NCBI RefSeq assembly: GCF_902150065.1
Contig: NC_043990.1
Location: forward strand, 18,044,699 to 18,108,698
Reading direction: 5' to 3'
Length of the DNA stretch: 64,000 nt
From: Myripristis murdjan
Taxonomy: Eukaryota; Chordata; Actinopteri; Holocentriformes; Holocentridae
Under the pieces are notes generated by a model that saw nothing but the letters and a program-made list of their open reading frames with translations, was not told where the DNA came from and did not search any database. Below, in pieces: positions 13,693 to 24,997 of the stretch (position 1 is the first letter of the stretch; every line of letters starts with the position of its first letter). A program made the position numbers and the translations under genes.

Positions 13693-15637
13693 ATACTGTG
13701 TACCTTGTCTTCATTAATTACCTTCAATTTAAGGACCACCACAGGCTTCACGGACTCCATGGGCTCACAGCGCACAAACCTGTTGACCTCACAGTGCAGC
13801 TCTCGCAGAGACAGCAGGTGGAACTGGACAGAGCAAAGTGCACCATCAGTCAAGTCAAAGCTGCCATTACCATACTGTTTGGTTAGTTGGAGTTAACCGT
13901 GGCACAGCATAATGCCTCTCTATTAGACAATATACCTCAATAGGAAACATGGACAGCTCATTCCCAGCCACATCCAGGACTTGGAGCTTGGCCAGTGCCC
14001 TGATCCCCTGGGGAAACACGAGGATAAAGTGAGGGCTGTGCAGCCGTGCAGCCAAGGGAAGCACTTTGTTATGATAGTATAGTGGATGTTACATAATGCT
14101 TTATCACCTAGCACAGTTAACAAAATCAATTATGCATGCTCACTAGGATCAGATGGAACAACAAGAGGGAAAGACCTGCATTACCAAACACAACCATACA
14201 GAGATCATATGAAACCACTTCTTTCCATCGGTGGTGAGCAGTCGTGAGTGCAAAATGTTGCAATGCCTGTTTAAAGAGGGCAAAAAATAGCTTCCCTGAA
14301 AACCCACCTCAGGTAGTTTGGTCAGCTTGTTTCTGGCGAGGTACAGCTTGGCCAGGTCTTTACATTTGTAGAGCTGCTGAGGAAGCTGAGACAGCTTGTT
14401 GCGGGTGAGGTTGAGCTCAACTAACTTCGTCAGATGGCCCAACTCCACGGGGATTTCCTCCAGCTTGTTGTCCAGCATACTGAGGCGCTCAAGTTTGCAC
14501 AAGCTGGGGGAGGATTTGTTTGTCTTGTATGAATGTATGTATGAATTTACAATTATCTATAAGCCCTATGGATCACGGTTAATAAATCAGACCATTAATC
14601 AGAGTAAATTCAGTGTTATATGAACAAAAATGTTAAGTCAATGGTAATCACCAGGTACAGTGTGGACAGTCCAAATGTTACTTCAAAAAATTGATTCATT
14701 TTTCATTTGAGACATTTAATCTACAGTCTAATTGCTAGAGAGAGAGATTTTATTCTTGTTCCCAGAAAACAATCCTGAAACAAGTGAAACTATAAAACCC
14801 ACTGGGATTATTTCATAGATAATTCCAGATTTTTTTTGTTTAAGAAAAACAAGATTTTAACACTGAATATAGGACTAAATGTTTTGTTAAGATGTAGATT
14901 TTTTTTGCAGTAGCCTACATATTTAATGAAAGGACTTTGCAACATATGCATGTGATGCAGGCTACACTCCAATGAGCTACATCTGGCTCAAGATGATGGC
15001 ATAACTGTAGGCTACCTTTTTATCTCTGCTGGAAGTCTCTGAATCTGATTGTGGTTCAGATTGAGCACAACAAGGTTTGACAAGCCCCCTGTAAAACATG
15101 TAGGAGTAGTGTAAAGGTAAGGGAATTTGTTTTTTTTTTTTTTTTTTGTTTTTGTTTTTTTTTTTTTTTATTTTGTTTTATTCTAGGTTTATAATGGCAA
15201 CAAAGCTTGAAAGTACATCCATGCCAACCTACCCATCACCTCAGGAGGCACTGCTGTGATTTGGTTGCTGAACAGATAGAGTTTCTTCAAGGACCCCAGA
15301 TGGCCTAAAACAGCCGGAACCACCTTCAAGGCATTATTTCCTAAATTCAGCTCAGCCAGCTTGCAAAAACAAGGGCACTTAGTCACAAATCTCTCTCTTG
15401 TACATGGATTAAAACCATTATCTTTGCTTTTTTTTCTCCCTTCACTAAACAGAGGGGACTCACGTGTTGCAGTGAGAGCATCTCAGCGGGCAAAGTGGAG
15501 ATGAAGTTGTTGTTGAGCAGGAGGACGGAGATGTTCGTTAATCTGCCGATACACCTGGGAACCTCGTCTATCTTCTTGGAACTCAAATTTAAAGACGTCG
15601 CCTTTCCGTGCAAAACTCTAACCAATAATTTAGCCAT
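12520..15637 (-). CDS. LRRC69: Leucine-rich repeat-containing protein 69
   Basis: Eight coding exons, in transcript order: 15464-15637, 15233-15359, 15016-15088, 14308-14503, 13936-14007, 13722-13823, 12788-12967 and 12520-12627. They join to 1,032 nt, 343 aa, close to the human length of 347. All introns are GT-AG and all phases agree. Residues about 15-250 are leucine-rich repeats of the LxxLxLxxNxLxxLP type (for example LVVLNLNHNQI and LVELNLTRNKLSQLP). The C-terminal part carries CALCQAPFLNTWLECVHF and CSYKCF, the cysteine-containing tail that marks LRRC69 rather than a generic LRR protein. The start at 15637 is the first ATG of the frame and gives the family N terminus. An ATTAAA lies just past the stop (12504-12509, minus). 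The molecular function of LRRC69 is not established. The gene is head-to-tail with OTUD6B, as in human 8q21. Confidence 0.93.
13500..13600 (+). repeat. Possible 3' end of an old transposable element
   Basis: The stretch reads CTGATGAAGGCTCTTGGGGC, then a GCTGAAATGCATTGGAT-like segment, and ends near AATAAAGGC. This resembles the gaagaaggc...gccgaaacg...aataaa tails of several vertebrate retroelements. It is a short degenerate fragment in an LRRC69 intron and its family cannot be fixed by eye. Confidence 0.3.
13636..13690. repeat. (GATA)n microsatellite in LRRC69 intron
   Basis: About 14 uninterrupted GATA units (TATC in the gene sense), ending some 30 bp from the splice donor of LRRC69 coding exon 6 (13722). 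Confidence 0.95.
14748..14912. mobile_element. MITE copy 1 (half element), palindromic family
   Basis: In the LRRC69 intron after coding exon 3. It contains CTTGTTCCCAG, CCTGAAACAAGTGAAAC, an ACTGGGATTATTTCAT arm, then AAGAAAAACAAGAT, ACTGAATATAGGACTAAATG and TTGTTAAGATG. The same order of words occurs in the right half of the copy at 52532-52825, so this is a truncated copy of the same non-autonomous DNA element. No transposase is present. Confidence 0.6.
15129..15170. repeat. T-rich homopolymer tract in LRRC69 intron
   Basis: Long T runs broken by single G residues between LRRC69 coding exons 2 and 3. It reads as poly(A) in the gene sense. No attached SINE or LINE body was recognised. Confidence 0.8.
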
Positions 15638-15676
15638 TTGATAGGCTAAGCTTATGACTTTAGCATACTGTGTGAG

Positions 15677-15690
15677 GTTTCCATGGATAC
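15677..15690. promoter_or_regulatory. RFX X-box-like motif upstream of LRRC69
   Basis: GTTTCCATGGATAC is an imperfect palindrome of two half sites, GTTTCC and GTATCC, fitting the RFX X-box (GTNRCC then RGYAAC). It lies 40 bp upstream of the LRRC69 start codon, a typical spacing for RFX-controlled cilium genes. Binding is inferred from the motif only. Confidence 0.45.
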
Positions 15691-15731
15691 GGGACGCGGC
15701 TTGACGAGTGAAACTTTGCCTTGGGACAATG

Positions 15732-15745
15732 GCGACCTCTGGCGG
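15732..15745 (-). promoter_or_regulatory. CTCF-like motif upstream of LRRC69
   Basis: Minus strand reads CCGCCAGAGGTCGC, about 12 of 14 positions of the CTCF core. It is roughly 100 bp upstream of the LRRC69 start codon. It is weaker than the motifs at 21017 and 46572. Confidence 0.3.
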
Positions 15746-16349
15746 AGCCCTGTGCCCATGGCAGGGTTACCGTCCCTGCCACCTGCATCGACTCTCTTTG
15801 CAAAAATGTGAGCAATAATAACTGCAGGAATTTTGTTTCAGTTTACGTTTTGATTTTTTCCCTCTTCTCTAATGCGCACTGCAAAACAAATTTCCAACAC
15901 TGGCAAAAACCTAACATGTCCAAAAGCATGCATTGCTCATTAAAGAGATATTTGTATACACAGTTCAGCGCATGCAGAAAAGGCACAGAGAAACCGTTTA
16001 TGCTGTTTTACTGTATATGTTATGGTTGCCTTGAATTACACGTATAGTATGGTCATCTTTTGCAGTCACAGATTGAACAGAACATCACTTTAAATACAAT
16101 CAGTAACATTTCCTCATCAGGAATATTCTCAATCAAAAGCAATGCAATTCCAAATCATCAATACGAGTTCATGTAAAATTGATGTGATGTGCAACAATTC
16201 AATTCACCCTAAAAACACTGCAAAAGCTCATCATTCAATCACTCAGTGAACCTGTTGGCTTCTGGCTGGGCAACAAACTTAATCGACAGTCACTTGAAGG
16301 CTCTCCAACCAACATGGATCCTGTGAAGGAGCTAGTGCGCTACACCAGT

Positions 16350-16443
16350 GGTTCTCAATGTGGGCTGCAGGGAGGCCCTGGGGTCTGTGAGATGGCCCCA
16401 GGGATGCAGTTTAAAATGAAAACAGTTTAATTTCCCTATTCTG

Positions 16444-16470
<27 letters not shown>
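16350..16470 (+). mobile_element. Probable hAT-type DNA transposon end fragment
   Basis: Begins with CAGTGGTTCTCAATGTGGG, the terminal sequence typical of many vertebrate hAT elements (CAGTGGTTCTCAAA...). About 70 bp of GC-rich diverged sequence follows and then a T run. No partner terminus or transposase frame was found, so it is a fragment. Confidence 0.5.
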
Positions 16471-16476
<6 letters not shown>

Positions 16477-16723
16477 GCACAATGATAGCATTTTCAGAAT
16501 ACAGAGATTCTATTACACTCTATTCTGCCCGGTGTTATCTTTCAACCTCGACACAGAAAAGGACCATTCTCTGTTAACGTAACCTGAAAACAGCAGCAAC
16601 CTCTCAGTTACTCTCAGGCCAACATTTCCTTCGACCAAACACGCTTGTATTCAGGGGCCCTTGATGTGAGAAAACTCCCAGCGTTAACACAATGTGGTTG
16701 TCACATCAGCACTGAGCTGTCTC

Positions 16724-19700
16724 TCAGCTGTCTTCCTCATTAGCGGGGTCTTTTAGACGCTCCACAGAGTTGTAGTGCTCTCCCAGTCCGTAGGCGTGAA
16801 GCATGTAACTGCAACACAATGCCAAAATACATGTAAGTGCTGTGAAAGAAACATCTGAGAGAAACAAGAGACATGTTTATCAGGCTGTCTCAATGTAAGT
16901 ACAGGCTATTGTGTGTTATTATTATCACAAGGTACATCATAACTATAGCATCAAGCATTTACAACAGTAAGAAAATAACTGTAAAATATTGATAGCTCAA
17001 GAATAACAAAAATGCGATCTTTAAAGCAGTGATGTGTTAAAAATAAGGCCAAGCTTTGCCCATTACAAAGAATAGGAGAAACATGAACATGTGTATTTAC
17101 ATTACAGATGTCTATAATAATGCTCACATAAACAATAAGCACATAACCATGGCAGGTCTAGATGGGCCTGTGAACATCTGCACAACTAGGCAGACTTAAA
17201 TATTACTGGAGATTCATGTAGAGTTTAGGAAGCATCATGGAAGCTTGCAAAATGATTTCAGTATTTAAAAAAAAAAAAAAAAGGATGTAAAGCACGTGCC
17301 AGCGTCACACCTGTGTGGTTCTGCCCGTTACATTTTATGTGCTGTGTGATAGCCAAATAACTTTAACAAATTAGATGCACGACATTTGAATGTGGTTACA
17401 TGATGATCTCAAACTGTCAAGTACTTTTGAATAATTCCATAACTGGAGCTTTTATTACCCAAGCTCACGGTGCAGTGAACCACTGGGTTGAGTCTGATAT
17501 TTATTAACAAGGGCACTAATGTCATTTCCACCCTAAATAAACACATGAATGTAATTAAAAACTTGCATATAGCCAGGCTCTTACACAAGGGTGATGGGCT
17601 CACTGTCATATTCCTCCCCTATCTTTATAGTGGGGGAGTCGGCCTGGATCACCTCTATTGGCAGCTGAAGGACGTGGGTCAGCGCTCGCAGCTGCCAGGG
17701 AAAGAAATGGAAAACGCGTTACTGAAAATGAAATTTGAAAAATCCAATGTCCGTCCGATAGTGCAGTGTTTCTGTGACAAAGATAGAAGTTCTCACCTCC
17801 AGTTGTCCTCCCCAAGCCGCTGTGTGCTCCACATCACTGCAGTACTTCTCAAACTCATCTGGAAACACACACTCAGATGAATACTGCACATAATCAGCTG
17901 GTGACTAAGTAGGCTATGTGCTGTGACAAACGGTAGAAACTGTTTGTGACAACCGAAACAAAGACATGTGAGGTGAGTTGTTACCTGCTGTGTACATGTC
18001 ACCAGTGTTGGGGTTGGTGAGGAAAGGGACGAAGTCGTCAGCATGGTTTCTCATGTACTCAGCAGTACGGGACCGCAACTCCTTCAGAACCAGGGTTAAC
18101 CCCGGCTTGAAAAGAACACAACAGATCACTTACAGTTTGTATACTGTATGACGTTTGTAGACGTCTATACCACAGTGTTACTTTTTATAAGAACACTGTC
18201 GAATGAACATAACACCATTCTCCACAAGATCAGCTGAGGCTACAGCAGACAGCACGGCAGCAGTAAATTTCTCCCCTATCAGGTTCCTGATAACTTATTC
18301 AAATTACAGCCTCCAGCTCTGATACGCACCACTGCTCGCTGCACCAACTGGTCTTCAACAGCTCGGTACATGCAGTGGCCATCGGAGGAGATCTCCCTGA
18401 TCTGCAGCTGTCGCTGGGCAAGCTTCTGGGCCAGCTTCAAACCCTCCTGGTGCCTTTCACCCAGCAGGTTCTGCACCTCCGCCTCGGCTATTCTGCTCTC
18501 CCTCTCCTTCTCTTGGGCTGCCTTCTTATCCTGCAAGGAGATAAAGGGGGGGAGTATTTAAAACCACAGCTTGAACAAATTAAAATGGACAACAAACAAA
18601 AGTTAGACATAATGTAGTCAAGCTCACTGTATTGAGTATTAGACAAACATAATTATTCTATTATTATCATGGTTATAGCACCACTTGTCAGGCAGGATTT
18701 CCAGCGATTTCTGCAAAAGGGGGAAGTTTTCATAAAGTTTTCACTCTGTCGGTTTCAGCATGTTGTTTGTTGTGCAGGGGCATTGAAGACTTCAAAGCTG
18801 CCTGATTATGGACATGAACTGCACTGTTTCTTATGGTACTGAGTATGTGCGTTAATGACTGTAACAGGGCTGGCAGGTAACCTTAACACAAGCTGTGATC
18901 CTATTTGCTCTCAGTAGAGAAGTGCAGCTCACCCTTCTCTTCTGGGCCTTGGTTACTCGAGGCTGCTTGACCTCTTGTTGGTCTCCACCCTCCACTGTCA
19001 TGGCCTCCACTCCATTTATCATCTCTCCCACCTAATAAGATAGATAAACACACATTTACAATTATGTTACAGATACAAGCTGATCTAAAACATGGATTTC
19101 TTATATGCATTAATAATATGGTGATAATGGGGAGTATGATACAATACGGAGGATGCGGCATGTGCACAGTTTACTAATTCAGCACCAAAATGCATTTGCT
19201 TCCTTTGAAGCCTGACTGCAACTGATCACTCAACACTTTTCCTATTCGGGACAACACACAAATGTGTTTTCTGTAATACATGTGTTAATAACAATAAATG
19301 AGTGTACATGTTTCTTCTAATATACTGTATGTGTTCAAAAGTAACACCAGCATGCCTTGTTCCAAACTAGACACATGAATTGAAAAAACATGCCTTTCTT
19401 CAGAGTATAAGTAAGCATAACTTCATCGATCATTTGAATGCAGTACTTTACCTTTGTGTCTGCTGGGGATTTGAGCTGTTTGAGCTCCTCCTCGTGTTTC
19501 TGGTTCAGCTCAGCCTCTAGTTTGGCTATGTCCTCTGTCAGCTGCTTCCTCCTCTTCTTGTCATTTTTGGGGACTGCATTTTTCAGACTCTGAATTTTAG
19601 CTGAAAGTGTAGAACAAGAGCAGATCGACCATTACCAATACTTCAGGGAGGAACACAGAGACCAAATTACTGACTTGAATAGTCCACTGAAACAACATGC

Positions 19701-20780
19701 TCAAGGTCTCAAGATCATGCAGAGGGATGTTTATTTATCAGGTGATTCACAAACTCGATTGGTACACAGTATCGCAAAATAAAGGGGAAACTGGTCAATG
19801 TCTAGACAGAAGCACACATGGTATAAAAGCACCTCAGGGTTAGTTTGATATTCAAGTTGAATCCTCGATCTAGAACAATGCAGGACTACAGATACTGCAC
19901 ACAATCCTGATGGACCTGATATCCCTGGTACCTGAGCTCAGGTGGGTATAGTTAGTTAGACATTTACACACTCATACTTCAGGGGCCAGTGGCTTTAAAA
20001 CAAACAAGACTCTCTATATGAAAAAGAAACTCTTACTCAAGACTGCAGCAGCACGGACAATAAACTACAACATTTTCTTCGGAATGACACACCAGGAATT
20101 TCACAGGTTTAAATGGCTGCTGGACGGTGGGACATGAATTTCGGCACCGTCTCAAAAGTACGCGGCTAAAATAAGATGTAAAAAGGATATCATTCTGGCT
20201 ACACTACAGCTTACAGATATGAAAACATGATTTTTGCATTCATTTCTGTAAATGTAACACCTTCAGTAGCTTTAACTGGATTATCCGAACTGCCCTATTG
20301 GCTTGTACATTTAAATATTCAATATGATCGCCACCACAAGTTAAAAACATGTGAACGTGTCAGCTTTCTCAAATGAAAATATTTTCGTCTCATTTGGCTG
20401 AATTGTTACACATTTAAATCTTCAATTTCACCATGAAAAAGGTGGCAAGCTTGCCGCAGGTTACAGCCTTCAGAAATGAAACTCTTGGTGATTTATTATG
20501 AGTTTACATCTTTAGTATCTCCTCCCTGAAGCAGGAGGGTGTCAGGTCGAGCTGGACGTGACACTGCAGCCTCCGATGTGGCCCTTTGCTCGCTGCTAGC
20601 TCACTTTAACATTCACTTATAATCATAACATGACAAAGCAGATGTGAATTGTCTGACAGGAAGACAGGACAGTGACTAAATGCAGTCGCCGTGCCTCTGC
20701 CCACCTTGCAAGTCCTTCTTCTCCTTGCGATGCTGCTTTGCCAGCAGCTCCTCCGGCGTCTCAGTGGCTCCCTCCTCCAT
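16724..20780 (-). CDS. OTUD6B: OTU domain-containing deubiquitinase 6B
   Basis: Eight coding exons: 20705-20780, 19452-19600, 18933-19031, 18330-18530, 17985-18105, 17797-17858, 17585-17691 and 16724-16808. Together they make 900 nt, 299 aa (human about 293). All introns are GT-AG and phases match. Residues about 10-145 are a highly charged, probably coiled-coil N terminus (HRKEKKDLQ and [18 protein letters not shown] are near-identical to human). The OTU cysteine protease domain follows from about 150. The [13 protein letters not shown] box has catalytic Cys161, and GEHYNSV near the C terminus has catalytic His283. [10 protein letters not shown] and [18 protein letters not shown] are OTUD6 signatures. 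The enzyme removes ubiquitin and, from work on the human protein, affects proteasome assembly and translation. The start at 20780 gives the family N terminus and follows a CpG-rich promoter. It lies 1.1 kb upstream of LRRC69, as in human. Confidence 0.96.
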
Positions 20781-21015
20781 GGCAGCGCAGGATATTAAAT
20801 TAAAGTCCGGGAGAGTGATGTGAATCACAACAAAGCCGGGACAAAGTCGTTATAACGCCCTTGTTATAAAATCCCCCCTCATCACCGCAGCATGAGAAAT
20901 GAATTGTGATGTTTATAAAACGTGCTGATACAGAGGCTTCCCCCCGGAAGGGCCGAGAGGAAGTGGAGGGGGGGATTCTTCTTCTTCGCTTTACGGTTCA
21001 CAGCTGACGTCGCCT
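20781..21015 (-). promoter_or_regulatory. OTUD6B promoter region
   Basis: GC- and CpG-rich sequence just upstream of the OTUD6B start codon. It contains an ETS-type CCGGAAG (20944-20950) and CRE-like TGACGTC near 21005. No TATA box is obvious, as expected for a housekeeping gene. The transcription start is not determined. Confidence 0.55.
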
Positions 21016-21016
21016 C

Positions 21017-21031
21017 CCCGCCACCTACTGG
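21017..21031 (-). promoter_or_regulatory. Strong CTCF-like motif at OTUD6B promoter
   Basis: Minus strand reads CCAGTAGGTGGCGGG, about 14 of 15 positions of the CTCF core. It sits between the OTUD6B promoter and the C37/A13 tract. Occupancy is inferred. Confidence 0.5.
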
Positions 21032-21103
21032 ACACTTATTGCACTGCAGCAATCGCTCAGGCTCGATAACGAGGAATCAAATGGTTTGTTGAAGTTTATC
21101 ACT

Positions 21104-21104
<1 letters not shown>

Positions 21105-21151
<47 letters not shown>

Positions 21152-21154
21152 AAA
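21105..21154. repeat. C37 followed by A13 homopolymer
   Basis: A run of 37 C directly followed by 13 A. The minus strand is T13G37, which could form G-quadruplex or triplex structures. Such runs are also prone to sequencing and assembly length errors, so the exact count is doubtful. Confidence 0.9.
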
Positions 21155-22439
21155 ACAGCACCAAATTTGTTTTTAAAGGAGACAAATGGAAAGATAGCTG
21201 TAGCTGGATTCAATCCCGGGTCTTTCAGAGAACATGTGGTGGAAAAGCACATTTGTGCACAGCTGCCTTCTACTCTCAATGGGGAAATAAAAAAAAAAAT
21301 TTTAATCTTTTTTATCATTATATCACAGTTCCCTCAGTGCTGATGACGCCTGTTTGTATGTTGATGCTCTGTGTGTCGCATATCATCATATATTCACCAT
21401 ATCAGCATAATCATTGCCACTCAGTAAGCTGGCTCCAGCCCAGCTCACTTGAATTCAAACATATTTTTGTTTGTGGTTTTTAATACCATAAACAGAACAA
21501 GTTATACATCAATTACACATGAAAGCACAAATTCACAACACAGCACAAGAACTAACCAGAGAAAAGAAACCACAGGACATGTATCATGGATATGTAAAGC
21601 TTTTGATCCATGCCCCTAGAGTGGAGAGGAACATTTCCAGCACACACATTTGTAGGTCCAACAAAAGTTCGTAAAGTTCACAGAAGTCTAGGACTGGTTT
21701 TTAGAGTTTTCATACTGTTAGAAGTGGTGTTCATTCTAACTCGTTCTAACTGAAAAAAAAAAAATGAAAAAAGAAGCCACTGCAGAACCCACATTTATGT
21801 AGGTCTATGTGAATTGTGACAAGAATTATAATATGTGTTGAGTAAAACTGCCTCACTTCTCTTTGACTGAAGCTGCTGAACGCAAACAATATATTCACCC
21901 ACCATTATTAAAAAAAAAAAAAAAAAAAAAACATTATGCACAGTAAGTATGATTTATTGCAATATATTTCAAGATATTTTGCCAGAATATTTCTCAAGAT
22001 TGTCACTTCCACAATAGATGGCCGATAGTAACATATAGATTTGTTGGATACATATTGTGTAAAGTTTTGATTCAACACAACATTGTTTACAAATAGATGA
22101 ACCGCTTTATCATTAAAACACAAAGTGGTGCTAAAGAGAGAATACAGCAAAAACAAAACATACCTAAGAAAAAAGATTAAAAGTTGAAAAGAAAAAAAAA
22201 AACGCCTGATGGGACAGCATCAAAAACTATACAAAATTAATTAGGAATTATGGGTACATTATACATCCTGTGTCCACTTTATTAGGTAAAAATAAAAACA
22301 GTATAATACCAACTGGGTGTAAAAAATGCAGTTGCTTCACATCAGAGAAGACTGTCAGTGTCTGAGGCTAACCCTCACCCTACATTTGATATCGTCTGTA
22401 TCGTTGCCTTTGCAGATATTAATATCGCGCATGTCCATA

Positions 22440-22728
22440 TCTAGATAACGATATGATACCGATATATCGTGAAGCCAGGCGGCCGGCCGGGAGTCGCTCG
22501 CGGAGCCTCGGACGTGATGTGTGACGTGGCACGGGGGGCGGAAGAGCTTGTTTGTGTTTTGGTTCTAAGGGGGAAGTTGCGAGAAGAAAGAAAGGAGGAG
22601 ACGTGATCGGCGTTGCTGAAATAATTTGTCGGGCTCCACAACACCGCTCCGCCGCAGTGGCCCGTGTATCTGGTGTGTAAACCCCGCTGCGGTGCTGTTT
22701 AAAGTTGAAAACGTCTTCTGGCTCGCAG
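22440..22728 (+). promoter_or_regulatory. RAB5A promoter and non-coding exon 1
   Basis: CpG-rich block with an ORF-like but unrecognisable frame, ending at a good donor (GCTCGCAG then GTAGCG at 22729). The next acceptor in the plus sense is CTTGCAG at 24941, giving a 5' UTR segment 24942-24997 directly before the RAB5A ATG. A non-coding first exon is also the arrangement in human RAB5A. The exon start is not fixed. The intervening 2.2 kb intron (22729-24941) shows only unique sequence and a T run near 24580. Confidence 0.6.
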
Positions 22729-24997
22729 GTAGCGTACCGGACACAGCTGGCGGGTTAGCTGGCGTTAAGGCTGGCTCGGTTGTCAGCGGGACTAGCCTGC
22801 TCGCTAGCCGACTTCACCCGCTAACACTGCTGCTGTTTATCAGGCAGTGTGAAAAAACACACAGGCCCTGGTTGTGTTTTAATTACCACAGCCGCTCCTT
22901 TTCACTGTCCGTGTGCTGCTGCATTCTCCCAGTTAGTGATATCCGGCCAAACAAGCGACATACAAAGCGAATAGTTTGGTTTCGTGGTGGCTAATGGCTA
23001 AAGGGTGGAATCAGGTCAGTGGGTGGAATGCTAGCGACGCTATCAGGCTAACGCTGATGTTTGTTGATTGAAGATTTGACTACACCCAGTTAGATAACAT
23101 TAGCCAACCAGAACAACAGCCACACTGTGGTGTATATAGGTATGTAACGTTGTTTACTGACGCTGTTGCGCGGTGTTTTGTGGAGGCTTGTTGTGTTGCT
23201 GCAGCTGTTTGCGAGGCTAACATTTTGCTGGGTGTCTAGTTAGCACTACATGTATCGCTAACACCGAGCTAGGCAGCGCTAGCTAGTAGCAAGCCAGCTA
23301 GCTAGACAACAAAACAATTTGGAAAATGGCGTCCTCCCTCTCAAAATCAAAACAGATACCTTGCTAGAGCTGCTGTTTGCCGGCCGACTTGTGTTTGCTT
23401 ACTGTCAGCCGCTTATTTGACACGGTAATCAAAGCGAAATATTTTGTATGCATTGCAATACAGAGCTTTTGTTGACAGCCAAAGTGTCATGAGCCCCAGC
23501 AAAACGCTCGGTGTGTGGTCATTGCAGTTTGTGTTGTGTGGCCGCTGTACTGTTGCATGCGTAAATTCAACAACATTTTCGTCAGATTTGCTTTGGTGTC
23601 ATAAAGATGAAATATCTAATGTAGCCGACTAACATGTTGAGGATACTTTTGTTGTCATGCGCACAGTCCTGCAGGGCTGTCTGTCCCCCAGCTTGTGATT
23701 CATATAGATGGCATTCCCCTCTACACCTCCGGATTTCCTAGGATGGATGATTTACAGCTGTCTGAAACAGCTGAGATCACTTTTTGGTTCGTTATTGGTG
23801 CAGCAGATCCTTTGCTACTCGTATAAAAATTAAGGACTTGATTTGAAAGCCACTCAGAGGAAACAAACATATAATGTTTCCATTACAGTGTCTAGATAAG
23901 CTTTAGTAATATTGACTGCAGACTTGTTATGTTGTCAGCTCTTAAGTTACCACTCACCAGTTGCAGTGCATGGGTGTATTTGACTCACATGCCATGTTTA
24001 TTTTGACAACTTCACCATGCCTGGAGACGTGCACGTCATAGATTGCAGTAGCACCACAGATATTTAAGCTTTCAACCTTCTCAATCTTGTTTTGAGCAGA
24101 GACGTAGGCATCCGTTGTCATATACATTTTTATCATGAAGCATATCCACGCACAGAGAGGGTCTTTCTATCCTGTTTCCTGGTCAAGAATAATTCACAAA
24201 TCATGCTCATGGCAAATTCTTTGCAAAGTTGAAGATAGTATCTCTGCTTCTCTCCTTACAACAATCCTGTGTTGCATACAAATTGCTCACTTGTTACGAT
24301 CTAAATAAGTTACTGAACAATGCACTATAAGAATTCAAGGCATGTAGCCATACGGAGGTACTCACAATTACAAGACTCAAGCAGTGGTTATAGGTGAAAC
24401 TCTTGTCTGCTGTGGTTGTGATGGGCATGGCAGCTTCTAATAAATTCACTTTTAAAGGCACTTTGTGTATAATTTCCTCTAAGTATATCTCATCCTAGTC
24501 ACAACAAATCCAGCATCTGTTAACCCTGCTAGTTTGCATGAAATAAGAGTCAGTAGGTTTTAATATTTCTGCGTTTTGCTTTTTTTTTTTTTTTTTTGTC
24601 TCTTACCAGTGTGTCACATTGGAAACCAAATGTTTTGTGCTATTCTGAGCCCTAAAAATCCCCTTATCATCTCAAAAGAAAACAAGAAGCAGCTTATTTG
24701 ACTTATTGTTTATAGCAGCTGTTGTCAGTTTTTGTTAGAGCTGAAATGGTATCACAGCTAAATTTTTGACAGTGATGGGGAAAATCCTACAGTTTGCATA
24801 TTCAAGAAATGCTGTGCTAGTGATTTTAGTGTATTTGAATACCTGTGAGTAAACATTGTTTGTCATATTTATCTTGAGCCAGGGTGCTCCACAGAGTTCA
24901 AATCATGTCACTAAGGATGTTTTCTGTCTGGCCTCTTGCAGCAGAAGTCCTGATAGTGAAGTGTGACACACAGGACACCTGGGGATCTGACTAGGTC

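Larger units (their letters stand above)
15638..16723. other. Intergenic spacer between OTUD6B and LRRC69
   Basis: About 1.1 kb between the OTUD6B stop and the LRRC69 start, both genes on the minus strand. It should contain the OTUD6B 3' UTR and the LRRC69 promoter with its X-box. It also carries a probable hAT-derived fragment and a 27-nt T run (16444-16470). No further gene is seen. Confidence 0.75.

Noticed and set aside
21200-21250. tRNA T-arm-like word GATTCAATCCCGGG
   Set aside because: No A box, no cloverleaf and no SINE body could be drawn around it; a chance or very degraded match.
22626-22994. 122-codon open frame over the RAB5A promoter region
   Set aside because: It lies in a CpG-rich block, crosses the likely exon 1 donor at 22729 and has no recognisable product.
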